DNA of 64,000 nt from contig CAWIUN010000024.1 of the NCBI GenBank assembly GCA_963839285.1, forward strand, positions 1 to 64,000, read 5' to 3'. Position 1 is the first letter of the stretch; the number at the start of each line of letters is the position of its first letter. Under the pieces are notes generated by a model. The model ran no database searches. It saw only the letters and a program-made list of their open reading frames with translations, and was not told where the DNA came from. This DNA comes from DASSSQ01 sp963839285. GTDB taxonomy: Bacteria > Actinomycetota > Thermoleophilia > Gaiellales > Gaiellaceae. The translations under genes were made by a program, and so were the position numbers. Shown here one piece after another: positions 51,925 to 60,745 of this stretch.

Positions 51925-52457
51925 CAGGCCTCCGCCTTGCTCCCTTCGAGCGCCGAGAAGTCGAGCTCGCGGATCGCGTCCTCGATCAGGCGCTTGTGGT
52001 CGGCGCCGGAGAGCGACTTGCCGGTCACCTTCGTCGCCGCGATCAGCGTCAGGTCGGCGACCTCGGCGCGGATCTCCTCGAGCGCGCGCCGCGTCTCCGC
52101 CTCGACCTGGCGGCGGGTCTCCTCGAGGCGCCGCTGGCGGTCGGCCTCGGTCTCCTCCCGCACGCGCTCGCGCTGCGAGTCGGCGACCCGGCGGGCCTCC
52201 GTCAGGATCTCCTCGGCGTCGGCGCGGGCCTGGCCGATCAGCGCCCGGTGCTCCTCGAGCAGCTTGCGCGCCTCCGAGCGGGCGTTGTCGGCCTCGTCGA
52301 TCGACTGGCGGATCCGGTCGCGGCGCTCGTCGATCATCGTCTGGATCGGGCCGAAGGCCACGCGCTTGAGCACGTAGAAGGTGATCCCGAACGCGATGAT
52401 CGTCCAGATCATCAGGCCCGGGACGACCTGGATGAGGGCGTTTGCGCCTAGCAGCAT
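51924..52457 (-). CDS. atpF: ATP synthase b subunit
   Basis: 177 residues, intact: one N-terminal membrane segment (VVPGLMIWTIIAFGITFYVL), then a long charged coiled coil (IDERRDRIRQSIDEADNARS..) and a C-terminal delta-binding part. The peripheral stalk of the enzyme. Confidence 0.94.
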   Translation of the reverse strand: MLLGANALIQVVPGLMIWTIIAFGITFYVLKRVAFGPIQTMIDERRDRIRQSIDEADNARSEARKLLEEHRALIGQARADAEEILTEARRVADSQRERVREETEADRQRRLEETRRQVEAETRRALEEIRAEVADLTLIAATKVTGKSLSGADHKRLIEDAIRELDFSALEGSKAEA

Positions 52458-52467
52458 CTCGGTCGAC

Positions 52468-52731
52468 TCAGATCAGGACGTAGGCGAGCAGGCCGCCGAT
52501 CAGGCCGTAGAAGACGACCGCCTCGGTGAGGGCGAAGCCGAGCCACATGATCCCCTGCAGCTCGCCGCGCAGCTCGGGCTGCCGGGCGACCGACTGGATC
52601 ATCGAGCCGAAGATGTTGCCGATGCCGACGCCGGCGCCGAGCGCACCCAGGCCGATGCCGAGCGCCAGCGCGATCGCCTTGCCGGCATCCACGTTGCCGC
52701 CTGCTGCGGCGGCTGCGAGCACGATGCTCAT
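52468..52731 (-). CDS. atpE: ATP synthase c subunit
   Basis: 87 residues, two membrane helices. The glycine-rich first helix is GIGLGALGAGVGIGNIFG. The loop is RQPELRGELQG. The second helix carries the ion-binding Glu in GFALTEAVVFYGLI. The residue after Glu is Ala and the sodium-site Gln and Ser/Thr are not seen, so proton use is expected. Confidence 0.95.
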   Translation of the reverse strand: MSIVLAAAAAGGNVDAGKAIALALGIGLGALGAGVGIGNIFGSMIQSVARQPELRGELQGIMWLGFALTEAVVFYGLIGGLLAYVLI

Positions 52732-52747
52732 CTGACGAGAGTCCTCC

Positions 52748-53603
52748 TTAGTGTTCCGGCTCGATCGCCGAGCCGATGTAGATGGCAGAGAGAGCAGCGA
52801 AGATGTAGGCCTGGATCGAGACGACGATGATCACCTCGAAGAGGTAGAACAGCGTCGCCGCCGGGACGGCGACCACGGCCAGGACGACGTTCTCGAGCAC
52901 GAAGATCAGCCCGATGAAGGTCAGGATCAGCATGTGGCCGGCGAGCATGTTCGCGAAGAGCCGGACGCTGAGGCTGATCAGGCGCATGAACTGGCCGAGC
53001 ACCTCGAGCGGCACGATCAGGACGAGCGCGACCGGCGGCGCCTCCGGGATCCAGCTCCTGAAGTAGCGGCGGGGGCCGTTCCAGCGGATCCCCTCGACGT
53101 GGGTGAAGACGAACGTCAGGAGCGCGAGCGCCAGCGTCACCGAGAGCGAGGAGGTCGCCGCGTAGATGCCCCAGGTCGGGACGCCGTGCCAGGTCTCGCC
53201 GGTCAGCGGCAGCGGCACGAAGCTGATCATGTTCGCGACCCAGATGAAGAGCATCAGCGTGGCGACGTACGGGAACCAGAGCCCGATCGCCTTCGAGGGC
53301 AGCCCCTGCTCGGCGACCTGCGTCTGGGCGATGTCGTAGATCATCTCGCCGAGCGTCTGGCGGCGGTCGGCGCGGACGCCGAGCCGGACGCGCATGAAGA
53401 CGATCCCGATCACGATCGAGAGCGCGGCGCTGATCAGCAGGTAGACGACCGCCTTGTTGATCGAGAGGTCGAGCGGGCCCGAGGTGGATCGGGATCCAGT
53501 CGTGGAGCTCGAACTCCTCCGACGGGTTGAAGTCGCCCTTCGCGAACGCGCTGCCCGGCAGCGCGAGCGCCAGCCCGACCAGTGCGACCGTCAGCCGCCT
53601 CAT
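52748..53603 (-). CDS. atpB: ATP synthase a subunit (one frameshift)
   Basis: About 285 residues. The start MRRLTVALVGLALALPGSAF reads like a signal peptide before the usual domain. After a shift near 53484: INKAVVYLLISAALSIVIGI, the stator Arg in SLSVRLFANMLAGHMLILTF, and the last helix SIQAYIFAALSAIYIGSAIE. It forms the proton half-channels against the c ring. GAGGTGAGG precedes the ATG. Confidence 0.93.
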
Positions 53604-53605
53604 CC

Positions 53606-54001
53606 TCACCTCGCCTGCTCCCCTCCGAAGTACGTGATCAGCTGCAGCGCCAGCTCCGTCGTGTACGCCAGGGCGTACACCGCAGCCGCGGCGAGCCCGA
53701 GAGAGGCGTCCGAGACCGCGACGGCGATGCACACGACCATCACCGCGACGGCCCGGAACATCATCCCGAAGGCCAGCACGCCTGCCGCCGCGAGATTACC
53801 CATCCCGAAGCGGAGCCGCTGGAGGAGCAGCGCGAAGGCCTGGCTGGCGGCGAAGAGGACGGCGCCGAGGCCCCAGCCGGAGACCCGCCAGCCGGCGAGC
53901 AGGAAGACGGGGAGCGCGAGCGCGACGACGAACGCGGCCGCGAGCGCGGGCACGAGCCGGCCCGGCACCGGACGCGGCGTCGTCAGCGCGGCCGGGGTCA
54001 C
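53606..54001 (-). CDS. AtpI-like membrane protein
   Basis: 131 residues, four membrane segments (VPALAAAFVVALALPVFLLA, LGAVLFAASQAFALLLQRLR, AAGVLAFGMMFRAVAVMVVC, LAAAAVYALAYTTELALQLI). The place directly before atpB and the helix pattern fit AtpI, thought to assist c-ring assembly. Sequence identity to AtpI is weak by eye. GTG start overlaps the upstream stop (GTGA). Confidence 0.7.
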   Translation of the reverse strand: MTPAALTTPRPVPGRLVPALAAAFVVALALPVFLLAGWRVSGWGLGAVLFAASQAFALLLQRLRFGMGNLAAAGVLAFGMMFRAVAVMVVCIAVAVSDASLGLAAAAVYALAYTTELALQLITYFGGEQAR

Positions 54002-54201
54002 GAGAAGAAGCCCCGGTAGCGGCGGTAGACGGCGAAGACGCCCGCCGGGACGCCGAGGACCGCGCCGACGAGGACGCCGATCTCGAGCGAGCCCGCCGCC
54101 CAGCCGACCAGCGCCCCGAGGGCGATGGCGACGAGGGTCAGGGTGATCAGGATCGCGCCCGCCTCGACGGGCGGGAACGACTGGTGGCCGATCGGCTCCA
54201 T
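53998..54201 (-). CDS. AtpZ/AtpI-like small membrane protein
   Basis: 67 residues, two membrane segments (AGAILITLTLVAIALGALVG, IGVLVGAVLGVPAGVFAVYR), the two-helix hairpin of AtpZ-like proteins at the head of atp operons. The ATG at 54201 (MEPIGHQSFPPVEAG) is preferred; a longer upstream frame lacks family support. TATGCT lies 9 nt before the ATG, so the operon's mRNA would be almost leaderless. Confidence 0.65.
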   Translation of the reverse strand: MEPIGHQSFPPVEAGAILITLTLVAIALGALVGWAAGSLEIGVLVGAVLGVPAGVFAVYRRYRGFFS

Positions 54202-54210
54202 GCGCCGGGC

Positions 54211-54216
54211 AGCATA
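54211..54216 (-). promoter_or_regulatory. -10 box of the atp operon
   Basis: TATGCT on the minus strand, 9 nt before the first gene of the atpZ/I-B-E-F-H-A-G set. No good -35. It predicts a 5' leader of only a few nucleotides. The rest of 54202-54360 shows no gene. Confidence 0.45.
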
Positions 54217-54360
54217 CCGGAGCCGCCGCCGGGTCCGGGTCGAGTTCGTGACACCGCAAATCCGCCTGCCAGCTGAGGTTCTCGCGCCACTTTGTCGCCT
54301 CAGCGGCGTCACGCGTCTGCGACGCGCGCGTCACCCTTCTACGACGACGGTTCGGCGCGT

Positions 54361-55486
54361 TCAGGCGCTGCGGCGCTCGTCCGCGCGGGCCTCGTCCTCG
54401 CGCCGGCGGATGCGCGGGTTCGCCAGCTTGACGATCTCGAGCAGGTAGGCGATGTAGATCGAGCTGCCGATCGCGGCGACGGCGACGACCGCGACGCCGA
54501 CGGTCGGCCAGAGCAGCCACTCGCCGTGCGGGCGCGGGCGCAGGAAGCGCGTCGCGAGCGCGGCGCCGGCGAGGGTCAGGCACCAGGCGTAGAGGTAGCC
54601 GACCGCGCGCCGCTGCGAGAAGCCGATGTCGACGAAGCGGTGGTGCAGGTGCGTGCGGTCGCCGAGCCAGAGCGGGCGCCGGTACTTGAGCCGCTTCGCG
54701 ATCACGAACGACGTGTCGAGGATCGGGATCGCGAGCACGAGCAGCGGCAGCACGAGCGTCGCCAGGGCGGCGGTCTTCAGCAGGCCCTGGACGGACAGGG
54801 TCGCGAGCACGAAGCCGAGCAGGAGCGCGCCCGAGTCGCCCATGAAGATCCGGGCCGGATAGAAGTTGTGGCGCAGGAAGCCGATGCAGGCGCCGAAGAC
54901 GATCGCCGAGACGAGCGCCGTCTGCGGCTTGTCGAGCGAGAGCGCGATCAGGCAGAAGGTGAAGCCGGCGATCGCCGCCACCCCCGCCGCGAGCCCGTCG
55001 AGGCCGTCGAGGAAGTTGAGCATGTTCATGATCGCGACGATCCCGAGGATCGTGACGGTCATCCCGAGCCACTCGGGCAGCTGGTGGATGCCGACGAACG
55101 GGAACGTGAAGCGCGTCACCCAGACGCCGAAGAGCACCGGCACCGAGGCGGCGAGCAGCTGGCCGCCGAGCTTCTCCCACCACGCGAGCCCGCGGAAGTC
55201 GTCGACGGCCCCGACGACGACCGCGACGCCGGCGCCGACGAGGAGCCCGCGCGCCTCGCGGTTCAGGTCGAGGAACGCGAGCGCCGGGACGACGAAGCCG
55301 AGGAAGAGGGCGAGCCCGCCGAGCCGCGGCACGGTGCTGCGGTTGACGCGGCGCCCGCCGGGCCGGTCGACGGCGCCGAGGAGCCGCGCCATCCCACCGA
55401 CCGCCGGCGTCAGCGCGACGACGATCCCCAGCGCGATCAGGGCGCCCCAGAGGATCTCGAGGTGGTGGAGCGAAGGTCTCGGCCAT
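54361..55486 (-). CDS. wecA: Undecaprenyl-phosphate sugar-1-phosphate transferase (WecA/MraY family), one frameshift
   Basis: About 375 residues, polytopic. After a shift near 55470 it reads HHLEILWGALIALGIVVALT. Family motifs: VVVGAVDDFRGL, NMLNFLDGLDGLAAG, IFMGDSGALLLG and DRTHLHHRFVDIGF. The His-rich loop fits WecA/TagO rather than MraY. It transfers GlcNAc-1-phosphate or similar to undecaprenyl phosphate, starting envelope glycan synthesis that the LCP protein may complete. Confidence 0.88.
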
Positions 55487-55492
55487 CGCCGC

Positions 55493-56119
55493 CTACTTCG
55501 TGCCGTAGAGCCGGTCTCCCGCGTCGCCGAGGCCCGGCACGATGTAGCCCTTCTCGTTCAGGTGGGAGTCGATCGAGGCGACGACGACGTTCAGGTCGGG
55601 ATGCTCCTCGGTGATGTGCGCGATCCCCTCCGGCGCCGCGATCAGCGCGATCAGCGTGATGTGGGTCGCGCCGGCGTCCTTCAGGGTCTGCACGGCCGCC
55701 GCGGTCGAGTTGCCGGTCGCCAGCATCGGGTCGAGCAGCATCACCTCGCGGTCGGCGACGTCGGTCGGCAGCTTGACGAAGTACTCGACCGCCTCGAGCG
55801 TCTCCTCGTTCCGGTAGAGGCCGATGAAGCCGACCCGCGCGACCGGGATCAGCGAGAGGACGCCGTCGAGCATGCCCATCCCGGCGCGCAGGATCGGGCA
55901 GACCGCGACCTTCTTGCCCGAGATCCGGCGGGCCGAGGTGCGCTCGAGCGGCGTCTCGACCTCGATCTCCTCGGTCTCCATCGCCTTCGTCGCCTCGTAG
56001 GTGAGGAGCAGCGTCAGCTCGTTGACGAGCCGGCGGAACATCTCCGTGTCGGTCTCGACGTCGCGGAGCAGCCCGAGCTTGTGCTTGACGAGCGGGTGCG
56101 TGACCTCGGTGACGCTCAC
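55493..56119 (-). CDS. upp: Uracil phosphoribosyltransferase
   Basis: 208 residues, intact: VTHPLVKHKLGLLRDVETDT, CPILRAGMGMLDGVLSLIP, the PRPP loop MLLDPMLATGNSTAAAVQTL and the uracil site GYIVPGLGDAGDRLYGTK. It salvages uracil to UMP. The GTG start at 56119 matches the family length. The glyA-upp-atp order is widely conserved. Confidence 0.95.
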   Translation of the reverse strand: MSVTEVTHPLVKHKLGLLRDVETDTEMFRRLVNELTLLLTYEATKAMETEEIEVETPLERTSARRISGKKVAVCPILRAGMGMLDGVLSLIPVARVGFIGLYRNEETLEAVEYFVKLPTDVADREVMLLDPMLATGNSTAAAVQTLKDAGATHITLIALIAAPEGIAHITEEHPDLNVVVASIDSHLNEKGYIVPGLGDAGDRLYGTK

Positions 56120-56271
56120 GCGCGTCCCCGACCGCCGTCGGCTCCCGCCGGGCAGAGCCCGGTCCGCCGCCGGCTGCCGGCCTGCGTGCGCCGTGCTCTC
56201 CGGGGCCGTGTTCGCACACCGTCCGCTCCGCCGGCACCCGCAGAGCCGCCTGGGAACGCGCGGATGCTTGC

Positions 56272-57573
56272 TCACAGGACTGCTCCGGCGTAGGTCGTGT
56301 AGCCGCGGAAGCCGGGGTAGAGCGGGCGCCGCGCGCAGAGCGCCTCGCTGCGGCCGGCGAGCGCCGCGAGGTCGCCGTCGCCCGAGAGCGCCTCGCAGAT
56401 GATCCGGCCGACCTCGCGGAAGTCGTCGTCGTCGAAGCCGCGCATCGTCATCGCCGGCGTGCCGACCCGGATCCCCGAGGCGACGGTCGGCGGCCGCTCG
56501 TCGAACGGCACGGTGTTGCGGTTGACCGTGATCCTGACCTCGTGCAGCCGCTCCTCGGCCGCGGCGCCCGTCCACTCGGTCGAGCGCAGGTCGACCTGCA
56601 GGAGGTGCGTGTCGGTGCCGCCGGTGAGGACGTCGATCCCGCCCGCCTGCAGCGTCTCGGCGAGCACGTCGGCGTTGCGGCGCACCTGCTCCTGGTAGAC
56701 GCGGAACGGCTCCGACGCGGCCAGCTTGAAGCAGGTCGCCTTCGCCGCGATCGTGTGCTCGAGCGGGCCGCCCTGCATGCCCGGGAAGACGGCGCGGTCG
56801 ACCGCTTGCGCGTGCTCCTCGCGGCAGAGGATGAAGCCGGCGCGCGGCCCGGCCAGCGTCTTGTGCGTCGTCGAGGTGACGAAGTCGCAGTGCGGCACCG
56901 GGTTCGGGTGCAGGCCGGCGGCGACGAGGCCGGCGAAGTGGGCCATGTCGCACATGAGGAGCGCCCCGACCTCGTCGGCGATCTCGCGGAAGCGGTCGGC
57001 CTCGACGGTGCGCGGGTAGGCGGAGCCGCCGCAGACGATCAGCTTCGGCCGCGCCTCCTTCGCGATCCGGAGCACCTCGTCGTAGTCGACCGTGTTCGTC
57101 TCGCGCGAGACGCCGTAGTGGGCGATCGTGTACAGCCGCCCGGAGAAGTTGACCTTGAGCCCGTGCGTCAGGTGGCCGCCGTGCGAGAGCTCGAGCCCGA
57201 GCAGCGTGTCGCCCGGCTGCAGGCACGCCATGTAGACGCCCATGTTCGCCTGGGCGCCGGCGTGCGGCTGCACGTTCGCGTGGTCGGCGCGGAAGAGCGC
57301 CTTGACGCGGTCGATCGCCAGCTGCTCGATCTCGTCGACGACCTCGCAGCCGCCGTAGTAGCGCCTGCCCGGGTAGCCCTCGGCGTACTTGTTCGTCGGC
57401 GTCGAGCCGACCGCCTCGAGCACGGCGGGCCAGGTGAAGTTCTCGGACGCGATCAGCTCGATCTGGTTGCGCTGGCGCTCGAGCTCCCGGCCGAGCAGCC
57501 CGGCGATCTCCGGATCGACCTCGTCCAGCCCGGCGCTGCGCAGCTCTCGGAGTGATTCCTGTGCGACGGCCAC
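56272..57573 (-). CDS. glyA: Serine hydroxymethyltransferase
   Basis: 433 residues, intact: IELIASENFTWPAVLEAVGS, TNKYAEGYPGRRYYGG, PHAGAQANMGVYMA, the PLP lysine in TSTTHKTLAGPRAGFI and NRNTVPFDERPPTVASGIRV. It makes glycine and methylene-tetrahydrofolate from serine, feeding one-carbon units to MetH via methyl-THF. GTG start. The 152-bp gap to upp holds only GC-rich sequence. Confidence 0.96.
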   Translation of the reverse strand: MAVAQESLRELRSAGLDEVDPEIAGLLGRELERQRNQIELIASENFTWPAVLEAVGSTPTNKYAEGYPGRRYYGGCEVVDEIEQLAIDRVKALFRADHANVQPHAGAQANMGVYMACLQPGDTLLGLELSHGGHLTHGLKVNFSGRLYTIAHYGVSRETNTVDYDEVLRIAKEARPKLIVCGGSAYPRTVEADRFREIADEVGALLMCDMAHFAGLVAAGLHPNPVPHCDFVTSTTHKTLAGPRAGFILCREEHAQAVDRAVFPGMQGGPLEHTIAAKATCFKLAASEPFRVYQEQVRRNADVLAETLQAGGIDVLTGGTDTHLLQVDLRSTEWTGAAAEERLHEVRITVNRNTVPFDERPPTVASGIRVGTPAMTMRGFDDDDFREVGRIICEALSGDGDLAALAGRSEALCARRPLYPGFRGYTTYAGAVL

Positions 57574-57670
57574 GTTCTCGCTCCTCTCCGTTGTCCCGCA
57601 CGGAGGATACTTCGCACGGCCGCTGAGCTTCTTCGACGACCCGAGCCCTTCCGGGTCTGCGCCGGCAGCC

Positions 57671-58276
57671 TCAGGCGAGCGCCGCGCGGACGCGCTCGAT
57701 CGCCTCGGCCGAGGGAGCGGCTCCCTCGCGGAGGACGCGGGGCTCCTCGCCGCTCCAGTCGATCACCGTCGACGCGGTCCCGGGCAGCTCGCCGGCGTCG
57801 ACGACGGCGGCGACCCTGGACCGGACCTCGTCGGGGACGTCGCCGACGCTGCGCGGGTCGGGGCCGCCGTGCAGGTTCGCGCTCGTCGCCGCGACCGCGC
57901 CGACCGCGGCCAGCACCTCGGCTGCGGGCTCCGGCCAGTCGGGGACGCGGACGCCGATCGTCTCGGGCCGCGTCCCGCTCAGCCAGCGGTAGCGCCGCGC
58001 CGGGTTCGAGAGCACGAGCGTGTAGGGCCCGGGCAGGAGCGCGCGGGCGATCGTGCCGGCGCGGCCGCGCAGCTCCGGGACGCACTCGAAGAGCCAGTCG
58101 AGGTCGGCGGCGACGAGCGCGATCGGCAGCGCGGCGTCGCGGCCCTTGAGCCGGGCGAGCCGCTCGACCGGCTCGAACCGGTACGGCGTCGCCGCGAGCC
58201 CGTAGACCGTGTCCGTCGGCAGGACGACCGCCTTGCCCGCGCGGATGCCTGCGATCGCGTCCTCTACCGCTCCCAT
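57671..58276 (-). CDS. tsaC: Threonylcarbamoyl-AMP synthase (TsaC/Sua5/YrdC)
   Basis: 201 residues: AGKAVVLPTDTVYGLAATPY, ARLKGRDAALPIAL, LLPGPYTLVLSNPARRYRWL, ATSANLHGGPD and TASTVIDWSGEEPRVLREGA. It makes threonylcarbamoyl-AMP for the t6A modification of tRNAs. It is the short TsaC form without the Sua5 C-terminal domain. It starts inside the last codons of prmC (13-nt overlap). Confidence 0.92.
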   Translation of the reverse strand: MGAVEDAIAGIRAGKAVVLPTDTVYGLAATPYRFEPVERLARLKGRDAALPIALVAADLDWLFECVPELRGRAGTIARALLPGPYTLVLSNPARRYRWLSGTRPETIGVRVPDWPEPAAEVLAAVGAVAATSANLHGGPDPRSVGDVPDEVRSRVAAVVDAGELPGTASTVIDWSGEEPRVLREGAAPSAEAIERVRAALA

Positions 58277-59081
58277 CGTCCCTCCACCACTCGCTCCCTC
58301 CCGGCCAGGTCGGGCGTGATCGTAACGTCGGCGTAGCCCAGCCCGCGGAGGAGGTCGGCGGCCTCGGCCGCGTGGTGGGCGTGCACCTCGAGCACGAGCG
58401 GCCCGTGCAGCACCGAGCGTGCGTGCTCTGCGATCGCGCGGGTCTGGCCCGTGTCGACGAGCGCCTCGCGCGGCTCGTGCGCGAGCTCGGGCGGCAGCTC
58501 CTCGTCCTCGAGCACGTACGGCGGGTTCGAGACGACCAGGTCCCACGGGCCGGCGGGCAGCCCGGCGAGCGCGTCGCCCTCGACGAGCTCGACGGCGAGC
58601 CCGGTCGAGGCGGCGTTCTCGCGGGCGAGCGCGAGCGCGGCGGCCGAGCGGTCGAGCCCGGTGACGCGGGCGCCCGGGTGCTCGTCCGCGAGCGCGAGCG
58701 CGATCGCGCCGGTGCCGGTGCCGACGTCGAGGACGCGCGGAGCGTCGAGCCCGCGCAGCAGCTCGAGGCAGCGCTCGACGACGACCTCCGTCTCGGGCCG
58801 CGGCACGAGCGCGCGTGCGTCCGTCTTCAGCGTCAGCCGCCGGAAGCCCCACTCGCCGAGCACGTAGGCGAGCGGCTCGCGGGTGCCGCGCCGCCGCACG
58901 AGCTCGCGCGCGGCGTCTTCCTCGGCAGGCGTCCAGCGGCCGGTCGTGGTGGAGGTAGAGGTCGAGCCGCGAGAGCCCGAGCGCGTGGCGCGAGCAGCAG
59001 CTCGGCATCGAGGCGCGGGCTCTCGACGCCCTTGCGGGCGAGGAAGTCGGCCGAGCGGGCGAGCACCTCCGCGATCGTCAC
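58264..59081 (-). CDS. prmC: Release factor glutamine methyltransferase (two frameshifts)
   Basis: About 272 residues: TIAEVLARSADFLARKGVES, shifts near 59000 and 58935, then REPLAYVLGEWGFRRLTLKT, the SAM motif VLDVGTGTGAIALALADEHP and the catalytic NPPY in LVVSNPPYVLEDEELPPELA. It methylates the Gln of the GGQ motif in RF1 and RF2, both encoded in this window. GTG start; it follows prfA. Confidence 0.9.
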
Positions 59082-59116
59082 GCCGCGATGCTACGCAGGG
59101 GCCGGCGCGCCGAGCG

Positions 59117-60166
<1,050 letters not shown>

Positions 60167-60180
60167 GGCGCTGCCAGCCT

Positions 60181-60205
60181 AGCTCGTGACGAATCGTCAC
60201 TAGCT
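60181..60205. promoter_or_regulatory. 25-bp palindrome between prfA and the OsmC gene
   Basis: AGCTCGTGACGA and TCGTCACTAGCT are nearly complementary arms around one central base. The core 60186-60200, GTGACGAATCGTCAC, is shared with metH and the ahcY-mtnA gap. It overlaps the OsmC stop codon and lies 15 nt before prfA, so it could be a terminator, an operator, or both. Confidence 0.45.
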
Positions 60206-60632
60206 CTCGAGGGCGGCCTCGAGCGTGATCTCCGGCACCGCGGCGAGCGCCTTCGAGACGGGGCAGTTCGCCTTCGCGTCCTCGGCGGCCTCGCGGAAGC
60301 CCGTCCTCGTCGATCCCCGGCACGCGGCCGCGGACCGTGAGCGCGACCCTCGTGATCCCCTCGCCCGGCTGGAACGTGACCGTCGCCGAGGTCTTCAGCT
60401 CGTCGGGCGGCGACCCCGCCTTCGCGAGCACGTTCGAGAGCGCCATCGAGAAGCAGGACGCGTGCGCTGCCGCGATCAGGTCCTCGGGGCTCGTCCCCTC
60501 GCCCTCGCCGGTGCGCGCCTTCCAGGTCAGCTGCTCGCCGCCGAGCACGCCGCTCGTCGTCGAGTCGATCCGCCCGCTCCCCTCCAGCAGCGAGCCGTTC
60601 CAGGTTGCCTCTGCGCGCTTCTCCGCGGCCAT
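60200..60632 (-). CDS. OsmC/Ohr-family peroxiredoxin (one frameshift)
   Basis: About 144 residues: KRAEATWNGSLLEGSGRIDS, GTSPEDLIAAAHASCFSMAL with the first redox Cys, then after a shift near 60303 DAKANCPVSKALAAVPEITL with the second Cys. It reduces organic hydroperoxides in the cytoplasm. Sequence is closer to OsmC than Ohr (SPEDLIAAAHASCFSMALS). It lies divergent from the LuxR-type gene. Confidence 0.88.
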
Positions 60633-60745
60633 GGGTCTCTCCCTTCGTCGTGAACGCACGAACGCTACGCGAGACAGACGGTCGGGCGCAGGTTCGCGGG
60701 CGGCAAGCTCTGGTAAGGGCGGGCCGACAGCGGGACAATCGCACT

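Noticed and set aside
52468..52731. Sodium-dependent ATP synthase
   Set aside because: The c subunit lacks the Gln and Ser/Thr ligands of the sodium site around its Glu.
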